Origin: an uncultured Acetobacteraceae bacterium
GTDB taxonomy: Bacteria > Pseudomonadota > Alphaproteobacteria > Acetobacterales > Acetobacteraceae
Assembly: GCA_903918315.1 (NCBI GenBank)
Contig: CAIXEA010000155.1
Coordinates: forward strand, 1 to 64,000
Direction: 5' to 3'
Length of the DNA stretch: 64,000 nucleotides
In this document: positions 53,847-63,648 of the stretch, piece after piece
Position numbering within the stretch: the stretch's first letter is position 1
Layout: each line of letters starts with the position of its first letter
Translations under genes and position numbers: made by a program
The notes under the pieces: generated by a model
The model's input: only the letters and a program-made list of their open reading frames with translations
What the model was told of the DNA's origin: nothing
The model's database searches: none

Positions 53847-54578
53847 TCAGTCCGCCTTCCGTTGTTCGACAAGCACCGTGTTCACGAACAGCCAGAACCC
53901 GATGAAAGTCGCGAAATAGACAATATCGCGGGCCGCAATGACGCCGCGGGCGAAAGCCTGGAACCGGTCGATCACCGCCAGGCGGCGCGCGATCTCGGCC
54001 AGTACGGGGGTATTTTTCGACAGGAAGTCCGTCACCAGCGGATACGAGGCGACGGTGAACAGGAAGCACACCGCCACGGCCAGCACGAAGGCGATGACCT
54101 GGTTGCGCGTGACCGCCGACATCGCCGAACCCACCGACAGGAAAGCGCCGGCCACCAGGAAGGAGCCGAGATAGCCGCAGGCGATGACCCCGTTATCCGG
54201 TTGGCCCAGCACGTTGACCGTGATGACGAAGGGGAAGGTCAGCCCCAGTGCGATACCGCAGAACAACCAGGCGGCCACAAACTTACCAAGCACCGCCTCC
54301 CCCTGCGTGATCGGCAGCGTCAGCAGCAGCTCGATCGTGCCAAGCCGCCGCTCCTCGGCCCAAAGGCGCATGGTGATCGCGGGGATCAGCAGCAGGAACA
54401 CCCAGGGGATGAAGGTGAAGAACGGGTTCAGGTCGGCTTGCCCGCGCTCGAAGAAATTGCCGAGGTTGAAGGTCAACGTGCCCTGCATCACGAGGAATAT
54501 GACGATGAATACGGTGGCGACGGGGGTGGCGAAATAGGCCGCCAGCTCCCTGTCGGCGATGGCCAGAATGTTGCGCAT
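53847..54578 (-). CDS. ABC-2 type transporter permease (GldF-like)
   Basis: Encodes 243 residues with six membrane helices. ILAIADRELAAYFATPVATVFIV is the family opening, then FFTFIPWVFLLLIPAITMRLWAEERRLGTIELLLTLP, typical of NosY/GldF permeases. It lies 2 bases after the ATPase gene and 4 bases before the GldG-like gene. It forms the export channel of this complex. Confidence 0.92.
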   Translation of the reverse strand: MRNILAIADRELAAYFATPVATVFIVIFLVMQGTLTFNLGNFFERGQADLNPFFTFIPWVFLLLIPAITMRLWAEERRLGTIELLLTLPITQGEAVLGKFVAAWLFCGIALGLTFPFVITVNVLGQPDNGVIACGYLGSFLVAGAFLSVGSAMSAVTRNQVIAFVLAVAVCFLFTVASYPLVTDFLSKNTPVLAEIARRLAVIDRFQAFARGVIAARDIVYFATFIGFWLFVNTVLVEQRKAD

Positions 54579-54580
54579 GG

Positions 54581-55363
54581 TCAGGCGGCGTCCTTATTCG
54601 CAACCGTGAGGAGGCGGAACACGTCGTCCAGCTTGCCCGACGGATGCCGCTTTTCGAGCTCCGCCGGTGTGGCATCGGCCACGATCCGGCCGCGCGCGAT
54701 CACGATGGCGCGGGTGCAAACGGCATCAACCTCTTCCAGAATATGGGTGGAGATCACGATCGCCTTCTCCGGCGCCATCTTCTGGATCAGAGCGCGGACC
54801 TCGTGCTTCTGATTGGGGTCGAGCCCGTCGGTCGGCTCGTCCAGCACCAGAACCGGCGGATTGTGCAGCAACGCCTGCGCCAGCCCGACGCGGCGTTTGA
54901 AACCCTTGGACAGCGTTTCCACCGGCTGCAGCCGCACGCCTTGCAGGCCGGTCAAGTCCAGCGCATGCGACACCCGATCGCCAAGCTCGCTGCCTGAGTA
55001 TCCCCGGATTTTGGCGCAAAACCGTAGAAATCCGGTCACTGACATTTCCGGATATGTCGGCGCGCCCTCCGGCAGGAAGCCCAACGCGCGCCGGGCGGCC
55101 ACCGAAGCCGTCTGCACGTCATGGCCACAAATTCGGGCGGTGCCGGCGGTGGGCGTCATGAATCCCGCGAGCATGCGCATGGTCGTGGACTTGCCGGCGC
55201 CGTTGGGGCCCAGGAAGCCCAGAACCTCCCCCTTCGCGACGGTGAAAGACACGGTGTCGACGGCGGTAAAGGCGCCGAAGCGCTTCGTCAGCCCGGCGAT
55301 TTCTATCAGGGCCGGCGGGTTGGGTGCCGGCGGGTTCAGTGTTGGTCGCTGTTCGGCAGTCAC
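54581..55363 (-). CDS. ABC transporter ATP-binding protein (GldA-like)
   Basis: Encodes 260 residues from GTG 55363, chosen for GGGAG upstream; an ATG at 55402 has no ribosome-binding site. Walker A GPNGAGKST, signature LSKGFKRRVGLAQALL, Walker B VLVLDEPTDGLD, then VISTHILEEVDAVC. A Pro-rich start (PTLNPPAPNPPALIE) precedes the domain. It powers the ABC-2 exporter encoded downstream and heads the five-gene operon that ends with the Nudix gene. Confidence 0.92.
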   Translation of the reverse strand: MTAEQRPTLNPPAPNPPALIEIAGLTKRFGAFTAVDTVSFTVAKGEVLGFLGPNGAGKSTTMRMLAGFMTPTAGTARICGHDVQTASVAARRALGFLPEGAPTYPEMSVTGFLRFCAKIRGYSGSELGDRVSHALDLTGLQGVRLQPVETLSKGFKRRVGLAQALLHNPPVLVLDEPTDGLDPNQKHEVRALIQKMAPEKAIVISTHILEEVDAVCTRAIVIARGRIVADATPAELEKRHPSGKLDDVFRLLTVANKDAA

Positions 55364-55604
55364 GCTGCGCTCCCCACTGGTGATCGGTCGGGCTGCGGGC
55401 ATAGCGGATATGTGTGGTAATGCAAGCCTCTAAGGATCAGGGCTGACCAAGGTTTAATCTCGCTGAAAGGATTCCGGTCAGGGCCGCGTCGGGCGGCACG
55501 CGCGCGAGGAAATACCGGCCCGCGCGCCTCTTCGCTTGCGCCCCTCGCCGCCCGGCGCTACTCCGCCCCACCCGCCGATGCTCCACCTGATGGAAGGCCC
55601 CGCC

Positions 55605-56834
<1,230 letters not shown>

Positions 56835-56849
56835 ACCATTCGCACCCAT

Positions 56850-56877
56850 CCCCCCAGCGGACGACCCGCTTGGGGGG
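56850..56877 (+). terminator. Terminator after argG
   Basis: Stem CCCCCCAGCGG / CCGCTTGGGGGG with one bulged base, followed by AGCAGCGTTTTGC. It lies 16 bases past the argG stop. Confidence 0.65.
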
Positions 56878-56889
56878 AGCAGCGTTTTG

Positions 56890-58488
56890 CTACCCCTTCG
56901 TAACCCCCCAGAACACCGGAAACGGCGCCGGCGTGATTCCGGACAGGGTCTTTCGCCAGGCCTGCCGATCGCGAAAGAAGCCGAGGGGAATGTAGGTCAC
57001 GTGGTCCATGGCGGCCTGGTTTAGTTCGGCAACCGCTTTCTGTTCGCCGGCCAGATCGACCGCCGCGTACCAGTCCGCGAATTTGTTCTGCACCGCATCC
57101 GACTGCGGCCAGCCGAACCAGGCCTTGTCGCCGGTCGCTTCCAATTCGGTATAAGCGGCCGGATTGGCGCAGGTATCGCCGGGATGGGTGGTATGGAACA
57201 GGTGCCAGCCGCCCTCGGACGGCTTGTCCTTTTTGGCACGCCGCTGCGCCAGGGTGCCGAAATCCATCACATCATATTGCACCGTCATTCCGATCTGCTT
57301 GAGCAAATCGGCGGTCAGATCGCTCCAGGCCTTATAGATCGGGTCGTCGTTCACCCCCATCAGCACGATCGGTTCGTTGCGATAGCCGGCTTCGGCCAGC
57401 AGCTTTTTCGCTTCCTCGATCCGCCGCGGACCCTTCAGTGCTTCACCGCCCTGGTCGCTGTAGAGCGCTGTGCCGGGGGTGAAGAAACTCGCCGAAATCT
57501 GCCACGCCGTCGTATCCTCCCCGAGGCCGGCGGCCATGTAGTCGGTCTGGTTCAGCGCGACCTGCAGCGCCCGGCGGGCGCGCACGTCGTTGAACGGCGC
57601 ATGCAGGTGGTTCACGTGCAATGTACCAAGACGCCCCAGCGGGTTGTTGAAATCCACCGCCACACCCGGCGTTTTCCCCAGCAACGGCACCAGATCGGCG
57701 TTTGCCAGTTCCCACCAGTCGACCTCGCCATTCTGCAACGCGGCCGACGCCGTCGCCGCATCGGGCATGATCTTCCATTCGATGCGGTCGAAATGAATAT
57801 GCTTGCCACCGGCCATCCAGTTGTTCGGCTCGGAACGCGGCTCGTAGCCCACGAAACGCTCAAACACCGCCAGGGACCCGGTCACGAACTCGTCTTTTTT
57901 GAACCGCATCGGGCCGGAGCCGATATGCTCAGATATCTGTTTGAAGGGGTCGGTGGCGGCGATCCGTTCCGGCATGATGAACAGCGCCGGCTGGCAGCCT
58001 TTGCCGAGAGCATACAACAATTTCGGGAATGGCGCATTGAGGCGAAAGCGGAACGTGCGGTCATCGACGACCTCCACCGCATCCAATTGGCGTTTGATTC
58101 GCCCGCCCATCGCATCGCGTGCCATCCAGCGTCTGATGCTGGCGACGACGTCGTTGGCGCGCACGGGTTCGTTGTCGTGAAACCGCAGGCCGGGCCGCAG
58201 GCGAAAGGTCCAGGTTTTGTAGGTGGCATCGACCTCATGCGCTTCCACCATTTGCGGTTGCGGCTGCAGCCGATCATCGACGCCGTAGAGGGTATCCCAG
58301 ATCAGCAGGGCGCCGTTGCGCACGACCAGCAGCGTCGTCCAGATCGGATCGAAATTGGCGAGGTTCTGGCGGGGCACGAATCGCAGCACCTTGTTGTCGG
58401 CCGCGTGACCAATCCGGGGGGCGGACAAAACACCGGCGGCGGCCAGGCCGCCGGCGGCGGAACCCCGCAAAAATCGTCTGCGCTTCAT
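56890..58488 (-). CDS. Family-5 ABC substrate-binding protein, orphan
   Basis: Encodes 532 residues with a strong Tat-type signal (MKRRRFLRGSAAGGLAAAGVL...GHA). LRFVPRQNLANFDPIWTTL, WTFRLRPGLRFHDNEPVRAN, IEWKIMPDAATASAALQNGE and a tail YIPLGFFRDRQAWRKTLSGI identify it as the third DppA/OppA-like paralogue of the window. It stands alone between argG and the LLM oxidoreductase, with no transporter genes. Ligand unknown. Confidence 0.9.
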   Translation of the reverse strand: MKRRRFLRGSAAGGLAAAGVLSAPRIGHAADNKVLRFVPRQNLANFDPIWTTLLVVRNGALLIWDTLYGVDDRLQPQPQMVEAHEVDATYKTWTFRLRPGLRFHDNEPVRANDVVASIRRWMARDAMGGRIKRQLDAVEVVDDRTFRFRLNAPFPKLLYALGKGCQPALFIMPERIAATDPFKQISEHIGSGPMRFKKDEFVTGSLAVFERFVGYEPRSEPNNWMAGGKHIHFDRIEWKIMPDAATASAALQNGEVDWWELANADLVPLLGKTPGVAVDFNNPLGRLGTLHVNHLHAPFNDVRARRALQVALNQTDYMAAGLGEDTTAWQISASFFTPGTALYSDQGGEALKGPRRIEEAKKLLAEAGYRNEPIVLMGVNDDPIYKAWSDLTADLLKQIGMTVQYDVMDFGTLAQRRAKKDKPSEGGWHLFHTTHPGDTCANPAAYTELEATGDKAWFGWPQSDAVQNKFADWYAAVDLAGEQKAVAELNQAAMDHVTYIPLGFFRDRQAWRKTLSGITPAPFPVFWGVTKG

Positions 58489-58648
58489 GATCGTGATCCT
58501 AAACAGAACGAGCCGCGCGATCGCTTAGCGGCGCCTGCCCGGCCTCATGACATGCGCCGCGGCAGGTCGCAATCGCGGCCCCGAGGCTGGGCGCGCAACT
58601 ATCGCGGCCAGCGCATTCCTTCTCTACAATCGGCCGCAGGAGGAACCC

Positions 58649-59485
58649 ATGATCAAATTCGGCATCTCGCTCTTTTTCACCGATTATTCGATGACGCCCG
58701 CTGGCCTGGCGGCTGAACTGGAACGGCGCGGCTTCGAATCCGTCTGGTCGGGTGAGCATTCGCACATTCCGGATGTCCTGAAGACCGCGCCGCCGCCGAC
58801 CGGTCTCAAGCGACATTATTACGATGTGATGGATCCTTTTGTGACCCTCACCGCCGCGGCCATGGCCACGACCACGCTGAAAATCGGCACCGGCGTCTGC
58901 CTGATCCCGCAGCGGGATGCCATTCAGACGGCTAAGCTGGTGGCGTCGATCGACCAGATTTCTCAAGGCCGGTTCCTGTTTGGTGTTGGCAATGGATGGA
59001 ACCAGTCGGAAATCGAGAATCACGGCGCTGACTTCAAGACCCGTCACAAACGGGCCCGGGAAAGCATTGAGGCGATGAAGGCGATCTGGACCCAGTCCAA
59101 GGCCGAATATCATGGCGATATCATCCGATTCGATCCGATGATGACCTGGCCGAAGCCGCGGCAGACGCCGCACCCGCCGGTGCTTGTCGGCGGTGCCTTT
59201 CCATACTCGGCCCGCCGCGCCATCGCCTATGGCAATGGCTGGCTGCCCAGCGGGAACGTGGTCCAGACGATCCCCGTGTTCCGTCAAATGGCGGCGGAGG
59301 CCGGCCGCGATCCAGCCTCGTTGCCGATCACGGTGTGGTATCCGGACCGGGATGCGGCGTTGATCCGGCAGTATGCTGATCTGGGGGTGGAACGGGTGGT
59401 GTTCACCGTGCCCTCGGGCCAGGCTGATATTGTGCTGCCGGCGCTGGATGAGATCGGGGGCATCATGGCGGCGGTCAACGGTTAG
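58649..59485 (+). CDS. LLM-class F420-type oxidoreductase
   Basis: Encodes 278 residues from ATG 58649, preceded by CAGGAGG. Luciferase-like TIM-barrel: MIKFGISLFFTDYSMTPAGLA, GFESVWSGEHSHIP, IGTGVCLIPQRDAIQTAKLV, GVGNGWNQSEIENHG and VLVGGAFPYSARRAIAYGNG. The TIGR03619-like pattern is usually called F420-dependent, although in proteobacteria the cofactor may be FMN. Substrate unknown. Confidence 0.88.
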   Translation: MIKFGISLFFTDYSMTPAGLAAELERRGFESVWSGEHSHIPDVLKTAPPPTGLKRHYYDVMDPFVTLTAAAMATTTLKIGTGVCLIPQRDAIQTAKLVASIDQISQGRFLFGVGNGWNQSEIENHGADFKTRHKRARESIEAMKAIWTQSKAEYHGDIIRFDPMMTWPKPRQTPHPPVLVGGAFPYSARRAIAYGNGWLPSGNVVQTIPVFRQMAAEAGRDPASLPITVWYPDRDAALIRQYADLGVERVVFTVPSGQADIVLPALDEIGGIMAAVNG

Positions 59486-59494
59486 AGCATGTCT

Positions 59495-59584
59495 GGTGCT
59501 TTCAGGCGCACCTGACATGCTCTAACTGATTGTTTGATCGCGTGATTCACGGCTCCGGTGATTCCCCCTCCGCCGATCACGCTC
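59495..59584. repeat. Dispersed 90-bp repeat, copy B
   Basis: Opposite orientation to copy A (13426-13516), with 5 differences in 90 positions. The arms AGAGCATGTC (59483-59492) and GACATGCTCT (59513-59522) with inner GGTGC/GCACC form a hairpin. The copy runs over the stop codon of the methyltransferase gene (59577-59579), so that gene ends inside the repeat. Confidence 0.85.
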
Positions 59585-60368
59585 CAGGCACCCGGCCGGT
59601 CACGGCGTTGGCGCGGGATGGATAGGTGATCCGTCCCGCCGCATCGGCTGGCAGGCGTGCCCGGAGGCGGGCTTTGAAGGTCGCGAGCTCCGCCTCCGGC
59701 AATTTGGCCAGGGCTGGCTTGATGCTGCCCATTGCGGTGTTTGCGTCCCAGTAATCCTCAAAATCGGTGAAACTGCGCTCCACCGTGATTGCGTGGGTTT
59801 CGACGGATTCCAGCCCGGCATCGACCCAGAGGGCGCGCAGCGCGTCCATGCGGGCGACGGGGGCATTCGGTGGCAGGGGCGGGTTGTACCCGGCCGCCCG
59901 GAGTTCCGCCTGAATCGGTTCGAATGGGAAGCCACCGCCCAGGATGTCCCAGGCATAGGCGGTGACGATCCCGCCCGGGCGGACCACCCGCATCATTTCC
60001 GAGACCCCCTTGGCGGGATCGGGAACGAAGAAGATGACCAGCGCCATGACGGCGGCATCGAACTGGTCCGCGTCGAAGGGGAGGGCCATGGCGTCGCCTT
60101 CTTTGAACACGACGGTTTGCAGACCTGGCCGACCGCTCGCGAATTGCAACTGCGGGGCCGAGGGATCGATGCCGTGCACCATTGCGGGCGCACATCGCCG
60201 CATCAACAGCTCGGTGAACGCGCCATTGCCGCAGCCGATATCGACCCAACGGAGGCCGGGTGCGGGCGCCAGCCAGTCGAGGAACTCCATGCCGGCGATC
60301 TGGCTCCAGACGCCCATGCCGCGTTCATAGGCTGCGCCATCGTCGAACCGGATGGGTTGTTGGCTCAT
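59577..60368 (-). CDS. Class I SAM-dependent methyltransferase
   Basis: Encodes 263 residues from ATG 60368, with GGAG upstream. Motif I is RWVDIGCGNGAFTELLM, then GIDPSAPQLQFA, FDAAVMALVIFFVPDPAKGV and MMRVVRPGGIVTAYAWDI, the UbiE/Methyltransf_11 layout. The substrate is unknown. The last codons and the stop lie in the 90-base repeat. Confidence 0.88.
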   Translation of the reverse strand: MSQQPIRFDDGAAYERGMGVWSQIAGMEFLDWLAPAPGLRWVDIGCGNGAFTELLMRRCAPAMVHGIDPSAPQLQFASGRPGLQTVVFKEGDAMALPFDADQFDAAVMALVIFFVPDPAKGVSEMMRVVRPGGIVTAYAWDILGGGFPFEPIQAELRAAGYNPPLPPNAPVARMDALRALWVDAGLESVETHAITVERSFTDFEDYWDANTAMGSIKPALAKLPEAELATFKARLRARLPADAAGRITYPSRANAVTGRVPGA

Positions 60369-60454
60369 GACGTTCTCCAAAGGCTGGTTTAAGAGAGGGT
60401 GTAACGCCTTCCCTGGGTGCGAGTCGTTATAGCACCCAGACAGGAGATCGTGAC

Positions 60455-61135
60455 ATGCAACGACGTACGATGATCGTGGGTGGCGCTGCGTTGGGCCTGA
60501 CTCTGGCTCGACCGGGACGCGCCGCCGCCGCGCCGGTGGTGCTCGAACTTTTCACCTCGCAGGGCTGTTCGTCATGCCCGCCAGCCGATGTGTTGCTGGG
60601 TGAGCTCGCGAAGCAGCCGGGGGTGATCGCGCTCGCCTGGCATGTCGATTATTGGAATAACCTGGGGTGGCGGGATCCCTTCGCGCGCGTTGATTGGACG
60701 CGCCGGCAGCGATTCTACGCCAAGGTGCTGGGTGATGAGGTTTACACGCCGGCCTTGGTGGTCAACGGTTCTTCGATGGTGATCGGCAACAATGGTCCGG
60801 CCGTCCGTCAGGCCATGAGCGCGGCGCCGGCGTTGTCCGTACCGGTCGCCATCCAACGGACGCGGTCCGGGTTGGAGGTTGAGATATCCGGCATGCCGGA
60901 CAATGGGAGCGCTCTTCTGGCCATGTACCATCCGGAGCAGGTGACGGCCGTGGCCGCCGGGGAAAACGCCGGGCGGCAGCTGCGGGATTATCGCGTTGTT
61001 ATGGGGACGAGACGGGTGATCCCGTCAAACGGCCTCGCGACGATGCCGGATGTACCGGCCGGGCAGGGGGCCGTGGTGCTCGTTCACGACGCCAGCGCCC
61101 GGATTATCGGTGCGGCCGACCTGCCGGCATCGTAA
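60455..61135 (+). CDS. DUF1223 secreted thioredoxin-like protein
   Basis: Encodes 226 residues. The signal MQRRTMIVGGAALGLTLARPGRAAAA has a twin arginine. The mature protein opens VVLELFTSQGCSSCPPADVL with a CxxC pair at Cys38 and Cys41, followed by WHVDYWNNLGWRDPFA and TPALVVNG, the DUF1223 signature. Redox activity in the periplasm is likely but untested for most of the family. Confidence 0.9.
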   Translation: MQRRTMIVGGAALGLTLARPGRAAAAPVVLELFTSQGCSSCPPADVLLGELAKQPGVIALAWHVDYWNNLGWRDPFARVDWTRRQRFYAKVLGDEVYTPALVVNGSSMVIGNNGPAVRQAMSAAPALSVPVAIQRTRSGLEVEISGMPDNGSALLAMYHPEQVTAVAAGENAGRQLRDYRVVMGTRRVIPSNGLATMPDVPAGQGAVVLVHDASARIIGAADLPAS

Positions 61136-61138
61136 TGG

Positions 61139-61288
61139 TCAGTGAACCGCGGCGAGTGCGGAGCTGATCAGACGTGGCAGTGCGTGCCAGTCGGCCAGCA
61201 GCCAATAAGAAACCAGCAAACCCAGGATCATGAGGACGGGGAGAGCGAACTGCCGCCCGCTGGCCTCGACCTTTTTCGACATCGGCAT
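61139..61288 (-). CDS. Small single-helix membrane protein
   Basis: Encodes 49 residues from ATG 61288, with GGAG seven bases upstream. A short basic start (MPMSKKVEASGRQ) precedes one helix (FALPVLMILGLLVSYWLLA) and a short tail. The good ribosome-binding site and membrane-protein composition argue for a real gene. Its end lies 3 bases from the convergent DUF1223 stop. Function unknown. Confidence 0.55.
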   Translation of the reverse strand: MPMSKKVEASGRQFALPVLMILGLLVSYWLLADWHALPRLISSALAAVH

Positions 61289-61517
61289 CCAACTTCTCCG
61301 GCGATCGTCAAGGCGCCCGAGACACCGGAAACCCAACGTAGAGCGAGGCATTCCAGAACCGGCCACCTGATGGCGTGACCCTGGCCCCGCAATATGGCGA
61401 CATTTAGTCGGATTTGATTCCGGATTGCTACAGTCCGGTTACCAGCATCCCACCCAGCGCATAGGTGTCGCGGTTGCTCTTCGTCATAATATTGTTCGAA
61501 CCCTTGGGGATACGACG

Positions 61518-62753
61518 TTGAGCGAGAACACTGCTACTTCCGTGCCGCTGGCGCGGTCGGCCGCCGATAGCAACACCACCTTCGCCATCCTGATCTCGCT
61601 CAGCGTGTGCCATCTGCTGAACGACATGAATCAGTCGCTGGTACCGGCGATTTACCCCATCCTGAAAGCGTCCTACCAGCTGGATTTTGGCCAGATCGGG
61701 CTGATCACCCTGGCATTTCAGCTCACCGCCTCGCTCCTGCAGCCGGTGGTGGGGATGGTCACGGACCGTCATCCGCAGCCATTTTCCTTGCCAGTGGCGA
61801 TGTGTTGCAGTCTGGTCGGGTTGCTGATGCTGGCGGTCGCGACATCCTATCCGATGATCCTGTTCTCGGCCGCGCTCGTCGGCATCGGTTCGTCGGTGTT
61901 CCATCCCGAGTCATCACGCGTGGCGCGGATGGCCTCTGGCGGGCGGTACGGTTTCGCGCAGTCCCTGTTTCAGGTCGGGGGCTCGACCGGTTCGGCCATC
62001 GGGCCGCTGCTGGCGGCGTTTATCGTGGTGCCGCGCGGCCAGACCAGCATCGCCTGGTTCTCGGCCGCGGCGCTGCTGGCGATGGTGCTGCTGGCCAATG
62101 TCAGCCTTTGGTACAGCCGCCATCCCGCCATGGCCGCGCGCCGAGGCCGCCGGTCGCCGCCGGCCGCTGTCGTCTCCCCGCTTCCTCGGCGGACCGTGAT
62201 CGGGGCGATGTGCATCCTGCTGGTGCTGCTGTTTTCCAAGAATGTCTACACGTCCAGCCTGAGCTCGTACTACACGTTCTACCTGATCCAGAAATTCCAT
62301 CTGACGGTGCAGGACGCGCAGATTCACCTGTTCGTGTTCCTGGGCTCCGTTGCCCTCGGCACCTTCGCGGGTGGTCCGATCAGCGATCGGTTCGGGCGCA
62401 AGCCGGTGATCTGGTTCTCGATCCTGGGGGCCTTCCCCTTCGCGCTGATGCTGCCTTACGCGAATCTGATGTGGACGGGTGTGCTGTCAGTGGCCATCGG
62501 CCTGATCCTGGCCTCCGCCTTTTCCGCCATTCTGGTCTATGCGCAGGAGCTGATGCCGGGCCGTGTTGGCACCGTGGCGGGCATGGTATTCGGGTTCTCG
62601 TTTGGTCTCGGGGGACTGGGTGCCGCCGCCTTGGGCCGCATCGCTGATATGACGAGTATCGAGACGGTGTATCAGGTCTGCTCGTTTCTGCCGGTCATCG
62701 GCCTGCTGACCGCGCTGCTTCCCAACATAGAAAAACCGCGCGGCCAACGATGA
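61518..62753 (+). CDS. MFS exporter, fosmidomycin-resistance (Fsr) type
   Basis: Encodes 411 residues if it starts at TTG 61518, which has GGGGAT upstream; the frame stays open further 5' and no ATG precedes helix 1, so the start is uncertain. About 12 helices: SLSVCHLLNDMNQSLVPAIYPIL is the Fsr opening, with LTASLLQPVVGMVTDRHPQP, GSSVFHPESSRVARMASGG and GGPISDRFGRKPVIWFSIL (motif A). It is probably an efflux pump for small phosphonate or drug molecules; the natural substrate is not known. Confidence 0.88.
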   Translation: MSENTATSVPLARSAADSNTTFAILISLSVCHLLNDMNQSLVPAIYPILKASYQLDFGQIGLITLAFQLTASLLQPVVGMVTDRHPQPFSLPVAMCCSLVGLLMLAVATSYPMILFSAALVGIGSSVFHPESSRVARMASGGRYGFAQSLFQVGGSTGSAIGPLLAAFIVVPRGQTSIAWFSAAALLAMVLLANVSLWYSRHPAMAARRGRRSPPAAVVSPLPRRTVIGAMCILLVLLFSKNVYTSSLSSYYTFYLIQKFHLTVQDAQIHLFVFLGSVALGTFAGGPISDRFGRKPVIWFSILGAFPFALMLPYANLMWTGVLSVAIGLILASAFSAILVYAQELMPGRVGTVAGMVFGFSFGLGGLGAAALGRIADMTSIETVYQVCSFLPVIGLLTALLPNIEKPRGQR

Positions 62754-62763
62754 GCCGGCGCGG

Positions 62764-63648
62764 TCAGAGTGTGGGCGTCCAGACCTCCGGCACGAAGGCA
62801 TAGCCTTCGCTGGCTTTCGCGACATGCCCGAAGCAGGGGAAATCCAGGTGCATCCCCGCGACCAGCAGGCGGTCGGTCGCGACCATGTCCATGATGCGCT
62901 GACGGGTTGTGATGGCCTGCCCCCCATCGATGTCGAAGCCCATCCCCGCGTCCGGGCGGGTGAACTGGATGCCCGGCATATGCACGATATCACCCCAGAT
63001 CAGCAGCGAGTCATTGCCTGAGGCAATCATCCAGCCGGAATGGCCGGGCGTATGCCCCGGCTCGGGCACGATGGAGATGCCGGCCAAAGCCTCCCCGCTG
63101 GTGAGCAGCTTTGTTCTGTCGGCGTAAGCGGCGATGGTGCTGCGGGCGAGGGCGATGAAACCACGGTCCATATCGGTCGTCGCTCCGGCCAACGTGGCCT
63201 CCGCGCCCCAGAAGCTGTGATCGTCGGCGTGCACGACCAGTTCGGCATTGGGGAACACCGCCTTCCCCGCGGGATCTACGAGCCCGCCGACATGGTCGGG
63301 ATGCAGATGCGTACACAGTACGGTATCGACATCGCCGGGCTTGATGCCGAGCGCGGCCAGATTGCCGGCCAGATTGCCCATGCCATACCCGAAATTGGTG
63401 CCACAGCCGCTATCGACCAGGATGGTGCGCGCCTCGGTCTGGATCAGGAAGCTGTTCACCGCCAGCCGCGGCGGAATGGCGCGGAACGCGGCGCGGTGCA
63501 TCTGCTCCGCGGTGCCGGTTTCAAAGGCCGCGAGCATGGCGAATGAGCCCTCGAACATCCCGTCGTTCAGGGCGGTGACCAGCATGCCGCCGATGGCTTT
63601 GTGATGGATGCCGGGGGCCTGGCGGGTGGGGCGAGGGGACACGGTCAT
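62764..63648 (-). CDS. MBL-fold metallo-hydrolase
   Basis: Encodes 294 residues from ATG 63648, with AGGAG upstream. HxHxDH is HLHPDH at 114-119; VDSGCG, EPGHTPGHSGW and LLIWGDIVH complete the metallo-beta-lactamase set, and MHLDFPCFGHV carries the last histidine. It resembles quorum-quenching lactonases and related hydrolases; the substrate is unknown. It overlaps the upstream SDR stop by 4 bases. Confidence 0.9.
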   Translation of the reverse strand: MTVSPRPTRQAPGIHHKAIGGMLVTALNDGMFEGSFAMLAAFETGTAEQMHRAAFRAIPPRLAVNSFLIQTEARTILVDSGCGTNFGYGMGNLAGNLAALGIKPGDVDTVLCTHLHPDHVGGLVDPAGKAVFPNAELVVHADDHSFWGAEATLAGATTDMDRGFIALARSTIAAYADRTKLLTSGEALAGISIVPEPGHTPGHSGWMIASGNDSLLIWGDIVHMPGIQFTRPDAGMGFDIDGGQAITTRQRIMDMVATDRLLVAGMHLDFPCFGHVAKASEGYAFVPEVWTPTL

